Shown here piece after piece: positions 1 to 7,694 of a stretch of DNA of 57,044 nucleotides. Origin of the DNA: Aquipseudomonas alcaligenes NBRC 14159 (GTDB lineage Bacteria; Pseudomonadota; Gammaproteobacteria; Pseudomonadales; Pseudomonadaceae); the NCBI RefSeq assembly GCF_000467105.1, contig NZ_BATI01000038.1:1-57044 (forward strand). The letters run 5' to 3'. The position numbers and the translations under genes are program-made. Numbering within the stretch: position 1 is the stretch's first letter; the number at the start of each line of letters is the position of its first letter. Below the pieces are notes generated by a model. The model made no database searches. It worked only from the letters and a program-made list of their open reading frames with translations, and was not told the DNA's origin.

Positions 1-177
1 CCGCACGACTGGCGCGGCAATGCCATGAAGATCAAACGCGTACGCCTGGCGATCAAGCATGTGCTGGATCAGTGGGGTAAAGACGCCGCTGAGGCCTTGG
101 GCGACTATTCCGCAGGACAGGACAACGAACGGCTGGATGCCTTGCTGGAACTGGTCAAGCATCAGCATGAGTATTGA
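1..177 (+). CDS. hsdR: Type I restriction enzyme subunit R, C-terminal end (partial)
   Basis: The reading frame is open from the first base and ends at TGA 175-177, leaving 58 residues. The piece begins PHDWRGNAMKIKRVRLAIKH and ends with ELVKHQHEY, which matches the conserved HsdR tail (an xWRGNxxKxxxVRxAI block followed by LVKxQxEY at the very end). HsdR is the ATP-dependent translocase and nuclease subunit of a type I restriction-modification complex. The nuclease and helicase domains, and any hsdM/hsdS genes, lie outside the window. The stop overlaps the following metallopeptidase start by 11 nt, so the two are translationally coupled. The call rests on the short tail only. Confidence 0.72.
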   Translation, partial: PHDWRGNAMKIKRVRLAIKHVLDQWGKDAAEALGDYSAGQDNERLDALLELVKHQHEY

Positions 178-892
178 GTCCCGCAATATCACGGTCAGCG
201 GTTTGACCGTGGAGGTCGTGCGCAAGCCGATCAAGAACCTGCATCTGGGCGTTTATCCGCCGCAAGGACGTGTGCGTGTGGCCGCGCCGTTGGCGGTAGA
301 TGACGAAGCCGTGCGCCTGGCAGTCGTAGGTAAGCTCGGCTGGATCAAACGCCAGCGTGCGAAGTTTCAGGCCCAGCCCCGGCAGTCCCAGCGGCGCATG
401 GTCAGTGGTGAAAGCCATTATTTCTTTGGGCAGCGGTATCGCCTGCGCGTGCACGAGAGTAGTGGCGCAGCACTGCATATAGCGCTTCGCGGGAAGGCCT
501 GCATGGATCTGTTTGTACGCCCGGAGACCACCGTCGAGCGACGCGAGCAGGTGCTACAGGACTTCTATCGCGCCGAATTGAAACGCCTGGTGCCAGAGCT
601 ACTGGAAAAGTGGCAGCCGAAGTTAGGTGTTGAAGTGCGCGCTTGGGGCATTAAGCGCATGAAGACCAAATGGGGCACCTGCAACATCGAAGCCCGGCGC
701 ATCTGGCTCAATCTGGAGTTGGCCAAGAAACCCGTTCAGTGCCTGGAGTACATCCTGGTGCATGAGCTGGCTCACCTGCATGAGCGGCATCACAATGACC
801 GTTTCATCAGCCTACTGGATCAACACCTTCCTCAATGGGGTCAGCTCAGAGAGCTGCTGAATAACTCACATCTTGCTGAAGAGCGCTGGTAA
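167..892 (+). CDS. YgjP/SprT-like M48-family zinc metallopeptidase (DUF45)
   Basis: This 241-residue protein starts at ATG 167 inside the end of hsdR; a longer in-frame extension upstream is only the shadow of hsdR. The C-terminal third carries the zinc-binding helix HELAHLHERHH (HExxH plus a downstream His), preceded by the KTKWGTC segment typical of the YgjP-like (DUF45) family. No signal peptide or membrane segment is visible, so it should be cytosolic. Genes of this family are often found directly downstream of hsdR in type I restriction operons, and the 11-nt overlap here fits that arrangement. The substrate is unknown; turnover of restriction subunits is a plausible guess only. A hairpin follows the stop codon. 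Confidence 0.85.
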   Translation: MSIESRNITVSGLTVEVVRKPIKNLHLGVYPPQGRVRVAAPLAVDDEAVRLAVVGKLGWIKRQRAKFQAQPRQSQRRMVSGESHYFFGQRYRLRVHESSGAALHIALRGKACMDLFVRPETTVERREQVLQDFYRAELKRLVPELLEKWQPKLGVEVRAWGIKRMKTKWGTCNIEARRIWLNLELAKKPVQCLEYILVHELAHLHERHHNDRFISLLDQHLPQWGQLRELLNNSHLAEERW

Positions 893-910
893 GCCCCCTT
901 AATAGAAAAG

Positions 911-933
911 CCCGGTTAGCTAGCTTAACCGGG
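911..933 (+). terminator. Hairpin after the metallopeptidase gene, possible terminator
   Basis: CCCGGTTA and TAACCGGG form a perfect 8-bp stem around a 7-nt loop, 18 nt after the stop codon. There is no run of T after the stem, so intrinsic termination may be weak or need a factor. Confidence 0.45.
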
Positions 934-1072
934 ACTGATGTTTCAAACGGAATTGGCAATTACTGCATCGCAACAGATACCTGTACCAATCGTTTACGCA
1001 CGAAAAGTCGACAGGTCGATCACTCCACAACATGCCGGTAGGGTCATCATTAACACGACCTGGAGGTGTTCG

Positions 1073-1171
1073 ATGTGGATGTTCAGCTCAATTGATGCAG
1101 GATTGCTCGCAACAATCTTAGGCGGCGTCTTTTGGCTACTCGCCCGGATTGCCTACGGCCCAGCGGAATAA
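1073..1171 (+). CDS. Possible 32-residue single-span membrane peptide
   Basis: A short frame starts at ATG 1073 after a good Shine-Dalgarno GGAGG (1062-1066) and ends at TAA 1169-1171. The peptide is a short N-terminus, one hydrophobic span (about residues 7-26, AGLLATILGGVFWLLA and neighbours) and a charged end. It converges on the WYL regulator gene 10 bp away. The frame stays open further upstream, but the ribosome site favours this start. I recognise no family. It could be chance coding in an otherwise gene-free stretch (893-1181). Confidence 0.35.
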   Translation: MWMFSSIDAGLLATILGGVFWLLARIAYGPAE

Positions 1172-1181
1172 CTCCCACGCC

Positions 1182-2063
1182 CTAGGAGTACAACCAAACG
1201 GCCAGTTCATCGAGATTGCTAACCACTATCTGTTGGGCGCTGGCCTTGGACTGCACCTTGTGCGGGTCGATCTGATAGCGCTGGAGCACGTACTGCACCA
1301 GGGCCCCACGAGTCGCCACTCTCAGCTGCCCAGTCTGCATCCCAAAGTCGACCTCGATAATGCTGCGCTGGTCGGATTTAAGCCGAGGGTCGGGTTCTAT
1401 CACCACTTCGACCTCATTATTCCAACCGTCATCCGCATCACGGCCTTGATCGGACTCGCCCAGCACGTCCAGCTCCCCCCTGAAGCGACTCAAGACAAAG
1501 TCCCGATAGTCGCGGTTCTTTTCGCAGTAAGCCCGAACGTGCCAGCGCATTCCCGTGTAGACCAGGGTGTGCGGAGCAATCAGGCGAGTTTCGGCTACGG
1601 GATTAGCCAAAGAAACGTAGTCACACTCAAGTCGCAACCCCTCACGACAGGCACGCAACAGAGGGCGAAGAACTTCGGGCCTAACCGAGCGATCAGGCAC
1701 ATTCAAAACCTCGGTGTGCGCGTATGCCAGCGCTAAGCCCTCGATGTGGGGGGCCCGCTCGCTATTCTGATTCAGCAAGTGCAAATAGGCGCTGGCGCTG
1801 TCATCAATGAATAGCGGGCTGAATCGGCGACTGGGTACGTACCCTTTGATGTGCTTGTCGTAATCCAGGTTACCGGGCGCGTAGTCCGCCAGGTAACTGT
1901 TGATGTCTTTCGAGGCCTGTTGCCGACTGATGCCGAAGCTCTGCATCAAATGCCCCGTAGTAAGACGCCCTTCCCACAAGGCGATGGTCTCAATCAATCG
2001 GTAACGTAGTGCCAGATCCCAACGAACACTGGCTATGGATTGCTTGCGCTTCATACGGGGCAT
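1182..2063 (-). CDS. WYL-domain transcriptional regulator (BrxR/CapW-like layout)
   Basis: The 293-residue product has an N-terminal winged-helix region (about residues 18-75, with LTTGHLMQSFGISRQQASKDI as the recognition helix area), a central WYL-type domain (about 125-205, HTLVYTGMRWHVRAYCEKN) and a C-terminal extension. This layout and size match the BrxR/CapW/PafBC-like repressors that control BREX, CBASS and other defence loci. It is transcribed divergently from the downstream four-gene run. A 14-bp palindrome lies in the shared intergenic region, so it probably represses that operon and itself. ATG 2054 is an alternative start with AGGA 8 nt upstream. The regulator assignment is secure; the target is inferred from context. 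Confidence 0.85.
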   Translation of the reverse strand: MPRMKRKQSIASVRWDLALRYRLIETIALWEGRLTTGHLMQSFGISRQQASKDINSYLADYAPGNLDYDKHIKGYVPSRRFSPLFIDDSASAYLHLLNQNSERAPHIEGLALAYAHTEVLNVPDRSVRPEVLRPLLRACREGLRLECDYVSLANPVAETRLIAPHTLVYTGMRWHVRAYCEKNRDYRDFVLSRFRGELDVLGESDQGRDADDGWNNEVEVVIEPDPRLKSDQRSIIEVDFGMQTGQLRVATRGALVQYVLQRYQIDPHKVQSKASAQQIVVSNLDELAVWLYS

Positions 2064-2114
2064 CCTGCTCAGAAAGTTTACCTGTTCATGTAACCAATAT
2101 TTCTATGTCGCCAA

Positions 2115-2128
2115 ACCTTACATAAGGT
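2115..2128. promoter_or_regulatory. Palindromic candidate operator for the WYL regulator
   Basis: ACCTTACATAAGGT is a perfect inverted repeat (6-bp arms, 2-bp centre) in the 111-bp divergent intergenic region. A second, imperfect repeat lies at 2077-2094 (GTTTAC, 8 bp, GTAACC), closer to the regulator start. Dimeric WYL repressors bind such palindromes. Binding here is inferred from position. Confidence 0.5.
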
Positions 2129-2174
2129 GTCACTGGCAGTTCAATCCGGGCGGCAACCTTCAACGGGAGACCAC

Positions 2175-2420
2175 ATGGATCAGTGGGTTTATGGAGAGCT
2201 AGCGGTGCTTTCCCTCATGGTTTTTGGCTTATTTGGCATTGCGATGGCGCAAAAGAACCGGGCAAACCAGGTGCTAATTGCCGGGCAAACCCAGATCAGC
2301 GAGCTACGTCGCCACACAATCATTCGACTGGAACACGAGAATGCCGAGCTGAAATCCATGCTCAGAGCCCATAAGGGCCAGTTAGCCCATCTCTCAAGGC
2401 TCCTTGAGTCCAAATGGTAG
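2175..2420 (+). CDS. Small protein with one membrane span and a coiled coil
   Basis: The 81-residue product starts at ATG 2175 with GGGAGA 6 nt upstream; an in-frame start further upstream (2127) would run through the operator palindrome and is less likely. Residues about 5-24 (YGELAVLSLMVFGLFGIAMA) form a single membrane helix. The rest is charged and heptad-like (LRRHTIIRLEHENAELKSML), predicting a cytosolic coiled coil. It is the first gene of the run controlled from the WYL divergent promoter and lies 175 bp before the next gene. I recognise no family. A membrane anchor or sensor subunit is a guess from topology. Confidence 0.6.
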   Translation: MDQWVYGELAVLSLMVFGLFGIAMAQKNRANQVLIAGQTQISELRRHTIIRLEHENAELKSMLRAHKGQLAHLSRLLESKW

Positions 2421-2524
2421 GTGTTGGCTGATCGGACAATTAATTAGTGCTCAGCTGGCTTTTTGCCTTTACCCACAAAGTCGGTCTGGATAATGTGACC
2501 AACGGCACAGGATTAAGCAGCGGT

Positions 2525-2549
2525 GGAGCGGTCAAGGCGCTACCGCTCC
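2525..2549. repeat. Perfect 8-bp inverted repeat in the gap before the acidic protein gene
   Basis: GGAGCGGT (2525-2532) pairs with ACCGCTCC (2542-2549) across a 9-nt loop. It lies 46 bp before the start of the next gene and lacks a T-tract. It may act as an attenuator, an mRNA-stabilising hairpin or an operator. Function is undetermined. Confidence 0.4.
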
Positions 2550-2595
2550 AAGACCATAAAAAGCTGAACTGTGTCGTCACGGAGTCGGAGTGGAA

Positions 2596-4812
2596 ATGGA
2601 TTGGGAATCGCTGTTAGACGAGCTTTGGCGCCATGCGGCATCAGATCCTAATGAGCTGGAAGCTAAAATTCGTGCATGCCTGAAAGGTCATTCCTCGGAT
2701 GGCCTTCTTCAAGCCATTGCACTTCTGATTACCCAAGGCCAGCACGCCACAGCGCGAACGCTTCTCAGCGAATTTCTTAAAAGCCATCAGGCAGCGGATG
2801 ACATACGACGCCGCCTTGAGCTCATTCTGCATTTCAAAAAAAGTCGAGCGCCCCAACCGCCTTCGCTCAAAAGCAAGCAACGTAGCAAAGAAACCCTACT
2901 CCACGAGGTCAATGACCTCGTTACCTCGGGCAAGCTTCAAGCAGCAGAGTCGCTCCTGCTAGAAGCCAATGAGTCTGCTGAGGAACCTGACTATCTAAAT
3001 CTGCTTGGCCGCATATATATGCTGCAACATCGCCCGCTTGATGCGGCCAAGGCAAAGCAGCGGGAACTGCTGCTTAAGCGCCAACAGCAGGCCTTTGTTG
3101 AAACAGCTCCAGTAGAGTCAGAAGACGACGACCTACCAACAGCTAGCGACCTAGCATTTCTAAACGACTCAGCCACTTCATTGGCCACACTGGAACTCCC
3201 ATCGGTGCCCAGTGCCCAGACCTCGACGGTGGCAGTCGACAACGAGCTCAGTTTCATTCAACAGGCTGCTGCCCAGCTCCCGCCCTTAAACCAGGACGGT
3301 TGGTGGGAAAACCATGTTGAACCCACCTCTATTGAAACGACTGACACGAGTGAGCTCACAGTTGCTGGCGAGGAGACCGGCGCTCTTGATGCATCCTCGG
3401 CGATTACAGAGGATGTGGAGGAGCAGGTAGGTGAAGACGAGGCCTTTTCGCCCCCCCCTAAAAAGCCCCTTCTCAAACTTGGCTTGCCAAGAAAACCCAC
3501 TGAGCCCAGCGAATCGAAGGTCAGCGTCAAAGTATTCAATAAATCGGGGCGATCTCTAAGAATCATCCCTACATCACCGTTGAGCCCACCAGAACCAGAC
3601 ACTGATGAGCTACCTGAGCTGCCGGATACTGCTCCAGTTCCCGAAGAACCAGTCATCCCCTCCGAGGTTCGTGACGAGATCCTCGACGAGCACGATGACG
3701 ATCTTCCTCAAGGTGAACTTGAGCTGGACGTACCTAGTCCGGTGCAAATGGGCCAGAGGCTTGAAGACCCTGAAGATGACATCGACTTCGATCATGACCT
3801 GCATGATCTGACCATCATCGAGCTGGGCAAAGAGCACGAAGAGGGTGCCAACTCTGATCTGGACGACTTCCGCGATCTAGATGATGACTACGCGGCTTAT
3901 GCCTTTGACCCGGATGAAGTCTTTGACAATGAGGAGCCGGCAGCAGCCGAGCCCAATGATTGGCTGGCAGACAAACTTTCCCGTGAAGATCGCGCACTTC
4001 AGAAAGCTGCGGAGCTGATTGGTAAAGCCAACTGGCCACTCAGCACACTGCCCTTGGTTCAGCAGATTTTTGTCATGAGCGGCTGGGGGGCAACTCGTCT
4101 TGCATTGGAGAGAGAGATCGAAAAAGGGCTCACTCCTGAGGAGCTGATCCTTGCTGCGCACATCAAAGTGATCTGGGCCGAAAACGATATCTACTGGATC
4201 GCCTTCGATAAAACCGGCAGTAGTCGCCTGTCCTACTACGTTCTGTCCTGGCCGACAGCACTGCTGATCGTGCGCTCCTTCGAGTCGCTTCCCCAAGTAG
4301 AAGAGATCGAGGTCTTCCTCGAAAACCTATTTGCGTCCTGGTACGAAAACAGCACCTTGCGCCGTGCGTTTAAAGCCTTTGCGCGCTACCTATGGTTCAG
4401 GTTTGCCAGTCTAGAAGGTTGCCTACCGGCCAGCCAGCACTTTGATTTTCATGATCCTCGCGAGCTACCAGCTGAGGAATACAGTGATCTGGGACTTTGC
4501 GACACGCTAGAAATCGAGAAGACCCAGCGCCTGCGGGAATTTGGTGTTTTCCAAACAAAGCATCCCCAGGAGCCCAGTTGCTACTTCAGTGACAAATACC
4601 CAGTTAAAGAAAGGCCAATCTTCAATTCGCCCGAAGAACTAGCAAGGCGTGTAAAGGCCCAGTCCGTGTATGAAGAGCTTCAAGGTGAAGCTGACAACGA
4701 GAGCATTGACGATGAGGCTGGCGAAACAGTACCTCAATGGTCAGCTGCACCGCTCGCATCTGCCTTGCACACACAGAATATCGACCAACCTTCGCCAAAC
4801 ATTGAGCCGTAA
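2596..4812 (+). CDS. Large acidic protein of unknown function, TPR-like N-terminus
   Basis: The product is 738 residues from ATG 2596 (GGAG at 2587-2590); GTG 2590 would add two residues. Residues about 20-165 are helical, with a TPR-like segment (LLHEVNDLVTSGKLQAAESL, then DYLNLLGRIYMLQHRPLDAA). Residues about 170-455 are low-complexity and very rich in Asp, Glu, Pro and Ser, and look disordered. Residues about 455-690 form a compact, aromatic-rich domain (SGWGATRLALEREIEKGLTP, then WFRFASLEGCLPASQHF). No catalytic motif is visible and I recognise no family. The stop lies 17 bp before the helicase gene, so the two are cotranscribed. It is likely a scaffold or adaptor for the helicase, by inference only. 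Confidence 0.8.
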   Translation: MDWESLLDELWRHAASDPNELEAKIRACLKGHSSDGLLQAIALLITQGQHATARTLLSEFLKSHQAADDIRRRLELILHFKKSRAPQPPSLKSKQRSKETLLHEVNDLVTSGKLQAAESLLLEANESAEEPDYLNLLGRIYMLQHRPLDAAKAKQRELLLKRQQQAFVETAPVESEDDDLPTASDLAFLNDSATSLATLELPSVPSAQTSTVAVDNELSFIQQAAAQLPPLNQDGWWENHVEPTSIETTDTSELTVAGEETGALDASSAITEDVEEQVGEDEAFSPPPKKPLLKLGLPRKPTEPSESKVSVKVFNKSGRSLRIIPTSPLSPPEPDTDELPELPDTAPVPEEPVIPSEVRDEILDEHDDDLPQGELELDVPSPVQMGQRLEDPEDDIDFDHDLHDLTIIELGKEHEEGANSDLDDFRDLDDDYAAYAFDPDEVFDNEEPAAAEPNDWLADKLSREDRALQKAAELIGKANWPLSTLPLVQQIFVMSGWGATRLALEREIEKGLTPEELILAAHIKVIWAENDIYWIAFDKTGSSRLSYYVLSWPTALLIVRSFESLPQVEEIEVFLENLFASWYENSTLRRAFKAFARYLWFRFASLEGCLPASQHFDFHDPRELPAEEYSDLGLCDTLEIEKTQRLREFGVFQTKHPQEPSCYFSDKYPVKERPIFNSPEELARRVKAQSVYEELQGEADNESIDDEAGETVPQWSAAPLASALHTQNIDQPSPNIEP

Positions 4813-4829
4813 GGATAAAGGACTAACCC

Positions 4830-7667
4830 ATGAAGCCCCTCAAACTCTCCCACGTTCCTGGTTGCTGGGTCAGCCAGACTCTACCCAGCGGCCAGGGCGA
4901 ACGCCGGGGCATCGTCAAAATGGCCATTGCTAAAGAAGCCGAAGATCAGATTCAGGTTCACTGGTTCAGTCCGGAGAAGAAACTGGCCTATGTCGATGCA
5001 TCTGCTGTGCGCTCAGGCTTTCAAAATGGCATGGACGTGGTCGACGAAACCCCTGGTAGCGGTGTTCGCTCACTAGGGCAGGGCGTCATCATGCAGCAGC
5101 GTGCCTTGGCAGGCAGCGAGCAAGTGTTGGTCGATTTTCCTGAGCGCGGTGAGCGCCATTGGCTGCCCTATCAATATCTGCGTCAGGTAAAGGGCGTTAA
5201 GCATCGCTTTGTCACCGCCAGCAAAGGGGAAGCACACGATGCCGAGCGTATGCGCCTGCGCATGCTGGCCCATGCCATAAAAGTGTGGAATGAAAACACC
5301 GGTGCCCTTTCCCACCTAGAGATTGAGCCTCTGCCGCACCAGATTCACCTCGTACACCACATCCTCGCCTCCGGTAACTTCAACTGGCTGATCGCAGATG
5401 ACGTGGGTTTGGGTAAAACCATCGAGACAGGGATGTTGCTACATGCCCTGCGGCAACGAGACCTGGTCAAGCGCATCCTGCTGATCACACCCGCAGGCCT
5501 GACCAAGCAATGGCAGGAAGAGCTATACCACAAGTTCAAGCTGGAAGACTTCGAGATCTACAACGAGGACTTCTTCATCAATGAGCCCCGCCAATGGAAG
5601 ATGCACGATTGCGTCATCGGCTCGATGGATCGTCTGAAACAAGCAGATCACCTGGAAAGCCTGCTTCAGGCAGAGCCCTGGGATCTGGTGATTTTTGACG
5701 AGGGACATCGGCTCAGCCGCCGCCAGTATGGGCAAAAGCTGGATAGCTCTGAACGCTATGACCTGGCGAAAAACTTGCGCAGCCAAACCAAGCACATGCT
5801 GTTGCTGAGTGCGACCCCTCACCAGGGCATGCAAGACAAGTTTGTGGCACTACTAGAACTGCTTCGACCCGAGCGCCGTACCGAGCTCATGGCACTCAAC
5901 GTCAAGCCAGAGATCCTGCACGATATGGTGTTCCGCAACCACAAGGCTGACGTCACAGATGCCGAAGGGAACTTCATTTTCCAGGGCAAAATAACGAAAG
6001 CTTTGCAGGTGCCCAGCAGCCCTGAATCCATAGAATTCGATAAAACGCTTCAGGGCTATCTGCGCAAAGGCTATGACGCGGGTGAAGCACTAGGCCGTAC
6101 CGGTAACGCCATTGGGTTCGTGATGACGGTCTACCGCAAGCTGGCTGCCTCCAGCGCAGCAGCCATTCACCGGGCACTGTGCAATCGTCTTCAGCGTCTT
6201 CTCGATGATGAAGCCAACGGCATCTCAGAGGAAGAACCCAGAGATCAACGCTACTTAGGCGAGTGGGAAGAGCAATTCACCAGCGATGCCCGCGAATTCT
6301 TCGCTGGTGAAGTGCAGCTGCTTAAAGACCTGATTGCCGAAGCAGCTGCCCTGAAAGCAAACGACCTCAAACTGAAGCTGTTTATCGAAGACATCATCGG
6401 CAGGATCCACGCCGCCAATGCCGACGAGAAGGTGCTGATCTTTACCGAATACCGCACCACTCAAAACTACCTGCGCGAAGCACTAGCTGACCACTATGGC
6501 AGCGACCAAGTCGAGCTCATCAATGGCTCCATGCAACATGCTGAGCGACGTGAGGCCATCAAGCGTTTCGAGGAGCAAGGTCGCTTTCTGATTTCGACCG
6601 AGGCAGGCGGGGAAGGCATCAACCTTCAGAGCAAATGCCACGTCATGGTCAACTATGACCTGCCATGGAACCCAATGCGCCTTGTGCAGCGCATTGGCCG
6701 CCTGTATCGCTATGGCCAGAAAAAGAAGGTTGTCGTGTTCAACATCCAGCAGACCGACAGTCTGGATCAGAACATCGTCGACCTGATGTATGAGCGAATC
6801 GACAGCGTGGTGACCGACCTCGCCGAGGTGCAGCGGCATGAGTTCAACGAAGGTCTGAAGGATGAAATCCTCGGCGAGCTGGCCGAGCTAATCGACGTAG
6901 AAGACATCCTGCAACAGGCGACAAAACTCGGCATAGACCGTACCCGCGAGCGCATCGACGAAGCGCTGAAGCAGGCGCGTACTGCTGCCGCTAAACAACG
7001 AGAACTGTTTGCCCATGCGGCCACCAGCGACCCCAATGAACTACGCGATGAGCTCGAAATTACGGTCGATCACCTCTACAGCTTTGTCCTCGGGATGTTC
7101 GATCAACTGGGTATTGAGGTCGCAGAGCGCAGCCACAAAGAACGGTTGCTGCGTATTCGACTGTCCGAGCAGGTGATGCGCGACATGGGGCTATCCCCAA
7201 AGGCCTCACAGCGTATGGACGTGACCTTGGATCGCATGCTGGCCGCAAACCGCCCTGACACCCACATACTCGACCTCAACTCCAAGCTGATGCAGTACCT
7301 GCTGGGTAAAGCCTGCGAGCACGACTTCGGTGGTTTGGCTGCAATGCTCAAAGCGCCAGAACTCGGCGAGGGTGCACTACTTGGAGCCATGCTGCGCTGG
7401 CAAGGCCCACAGGGCAAACGCATGCGGCAGGAGTTTGTAGCCATTCAGGTTAACGACGGCAAAGCCAAACTGAACCCTGCAAAAGCCAGCCAATGGCTGC
7501 TGACAACTGCCGAGCACAGCACCCTGAGCCCAGATACTGAAGCCTCCAAATTGCTGTTCAAGACCGCAGAAGATATGGCTAACCAGCGACTGGCTGATGC
7601 CAGTAACCGCTACCTGATACCCGAGAATTTGGACTGGGCTGCCGCAGGCTGGACAGTCTCAAATTAA
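4830..7667 (+). CDS. RapA/SNF2-type superfamily 2 helicase/translocase
   Basis: The 945-residue product has an N-terminal region with SH3/Tudor-like beta segments (about 1-125), then a full SF2 motor. Motif I is DDVGLGKT (190-197), motif II is DEGH (290-293), motif III is SATP (327-330), and the C-terminal lobe has LIFTEYR, STEAGGEGINLQ (motif V) and RLVQRIGRLYRYGQ (motif VI). A helical tail covers about 690-945. RapA and SNF2 relatives move along DNA and remodel protein-DNA complexes; defence relatives include DrmD of DISARM and DpdE of the Dpd system. No nuclease domain is visible in this protein. It sits between the acidic protein (17 bp upstream) and the NERD protein (27 bp downstream). 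Confidence 0.9.
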   Translation: MKPLKLSHVPGCWVSQTLPSGQGERRGIVKMAIAKEAEDQIQVHWFSPEKKLAYVDASAVRSGFQNGMDVVDETPGSGVRSLGQGVIMQQRALAGSEQVLVDFPERGERHWLPYQYLRQVKGVKHRFVTASKGEAHDAERMRLRMLAHAIKVWNENTGALSHLEIEPLPHQIHLVHHILASGNFNWLIADDVGLGKTIETGMLLHALRQRDLVKRILLITPAGLTKQWQEELYHKFKLEDFEIYNEDFFINEPRQWKMHDCVIGSMDRLKQADHLESLLQAEPWDLVIFDEGHRLSRRQYGQKLDSSERYDLAKNLRSQTKHMLLLSATPHQGMQDKFVALLELLRPERRTELMALNVKPEILHDMVFRNHKADVTDAEGNFIFQGKITKALQVPSSPESIEFDKTLQGYLRKGYDAGEALGRTGNAIGFVMTVYRKLAASSAAAIHRALCNRLQRLLDDEANGISEEEPRDQRYLGEWEEQFTSDAREFFAGEVQLLKDLIAEAAALKANDLKLKLFIEDIIGRIHAANADEKVLIFTEYRTTQNYLREALADHYGSDQVELINGSMQHAERREAIKRFEEQGRFLISTEAGGEGINLQSKCHVMVNYDLPWNPMRLVQRIGRLYRYGQKKKVVVFNIQQTDSLDQNIVDLMYERIDSVVTDLAEVQRHEFNEGLKDEILGELAELIDVEDILQQATKLGIDRTRERIDEALKQARTAAAKQRELFAHAATSDPNELRDELEITVDHLYSFVLGMFDQLGIEVAERSHKERLLRIRLSEQVMRDMGLSPKASQRMDVTLDRMLAANRPDTHILDLNSKLMQYLLGKACEHDFGGLAAMLKAPELGEGALLGAMLRWQGPQGKRMRQEFVAIQVNDGKAKLNPAKASQWLLTTAEHSTLSPDTEASKLLFKTAEDMANQRLADASNRYLIPENLDWAAAGWTVSN

Positions 7668-7694
7668 GGCTCCATGCAGGACAAGGATCATGTA

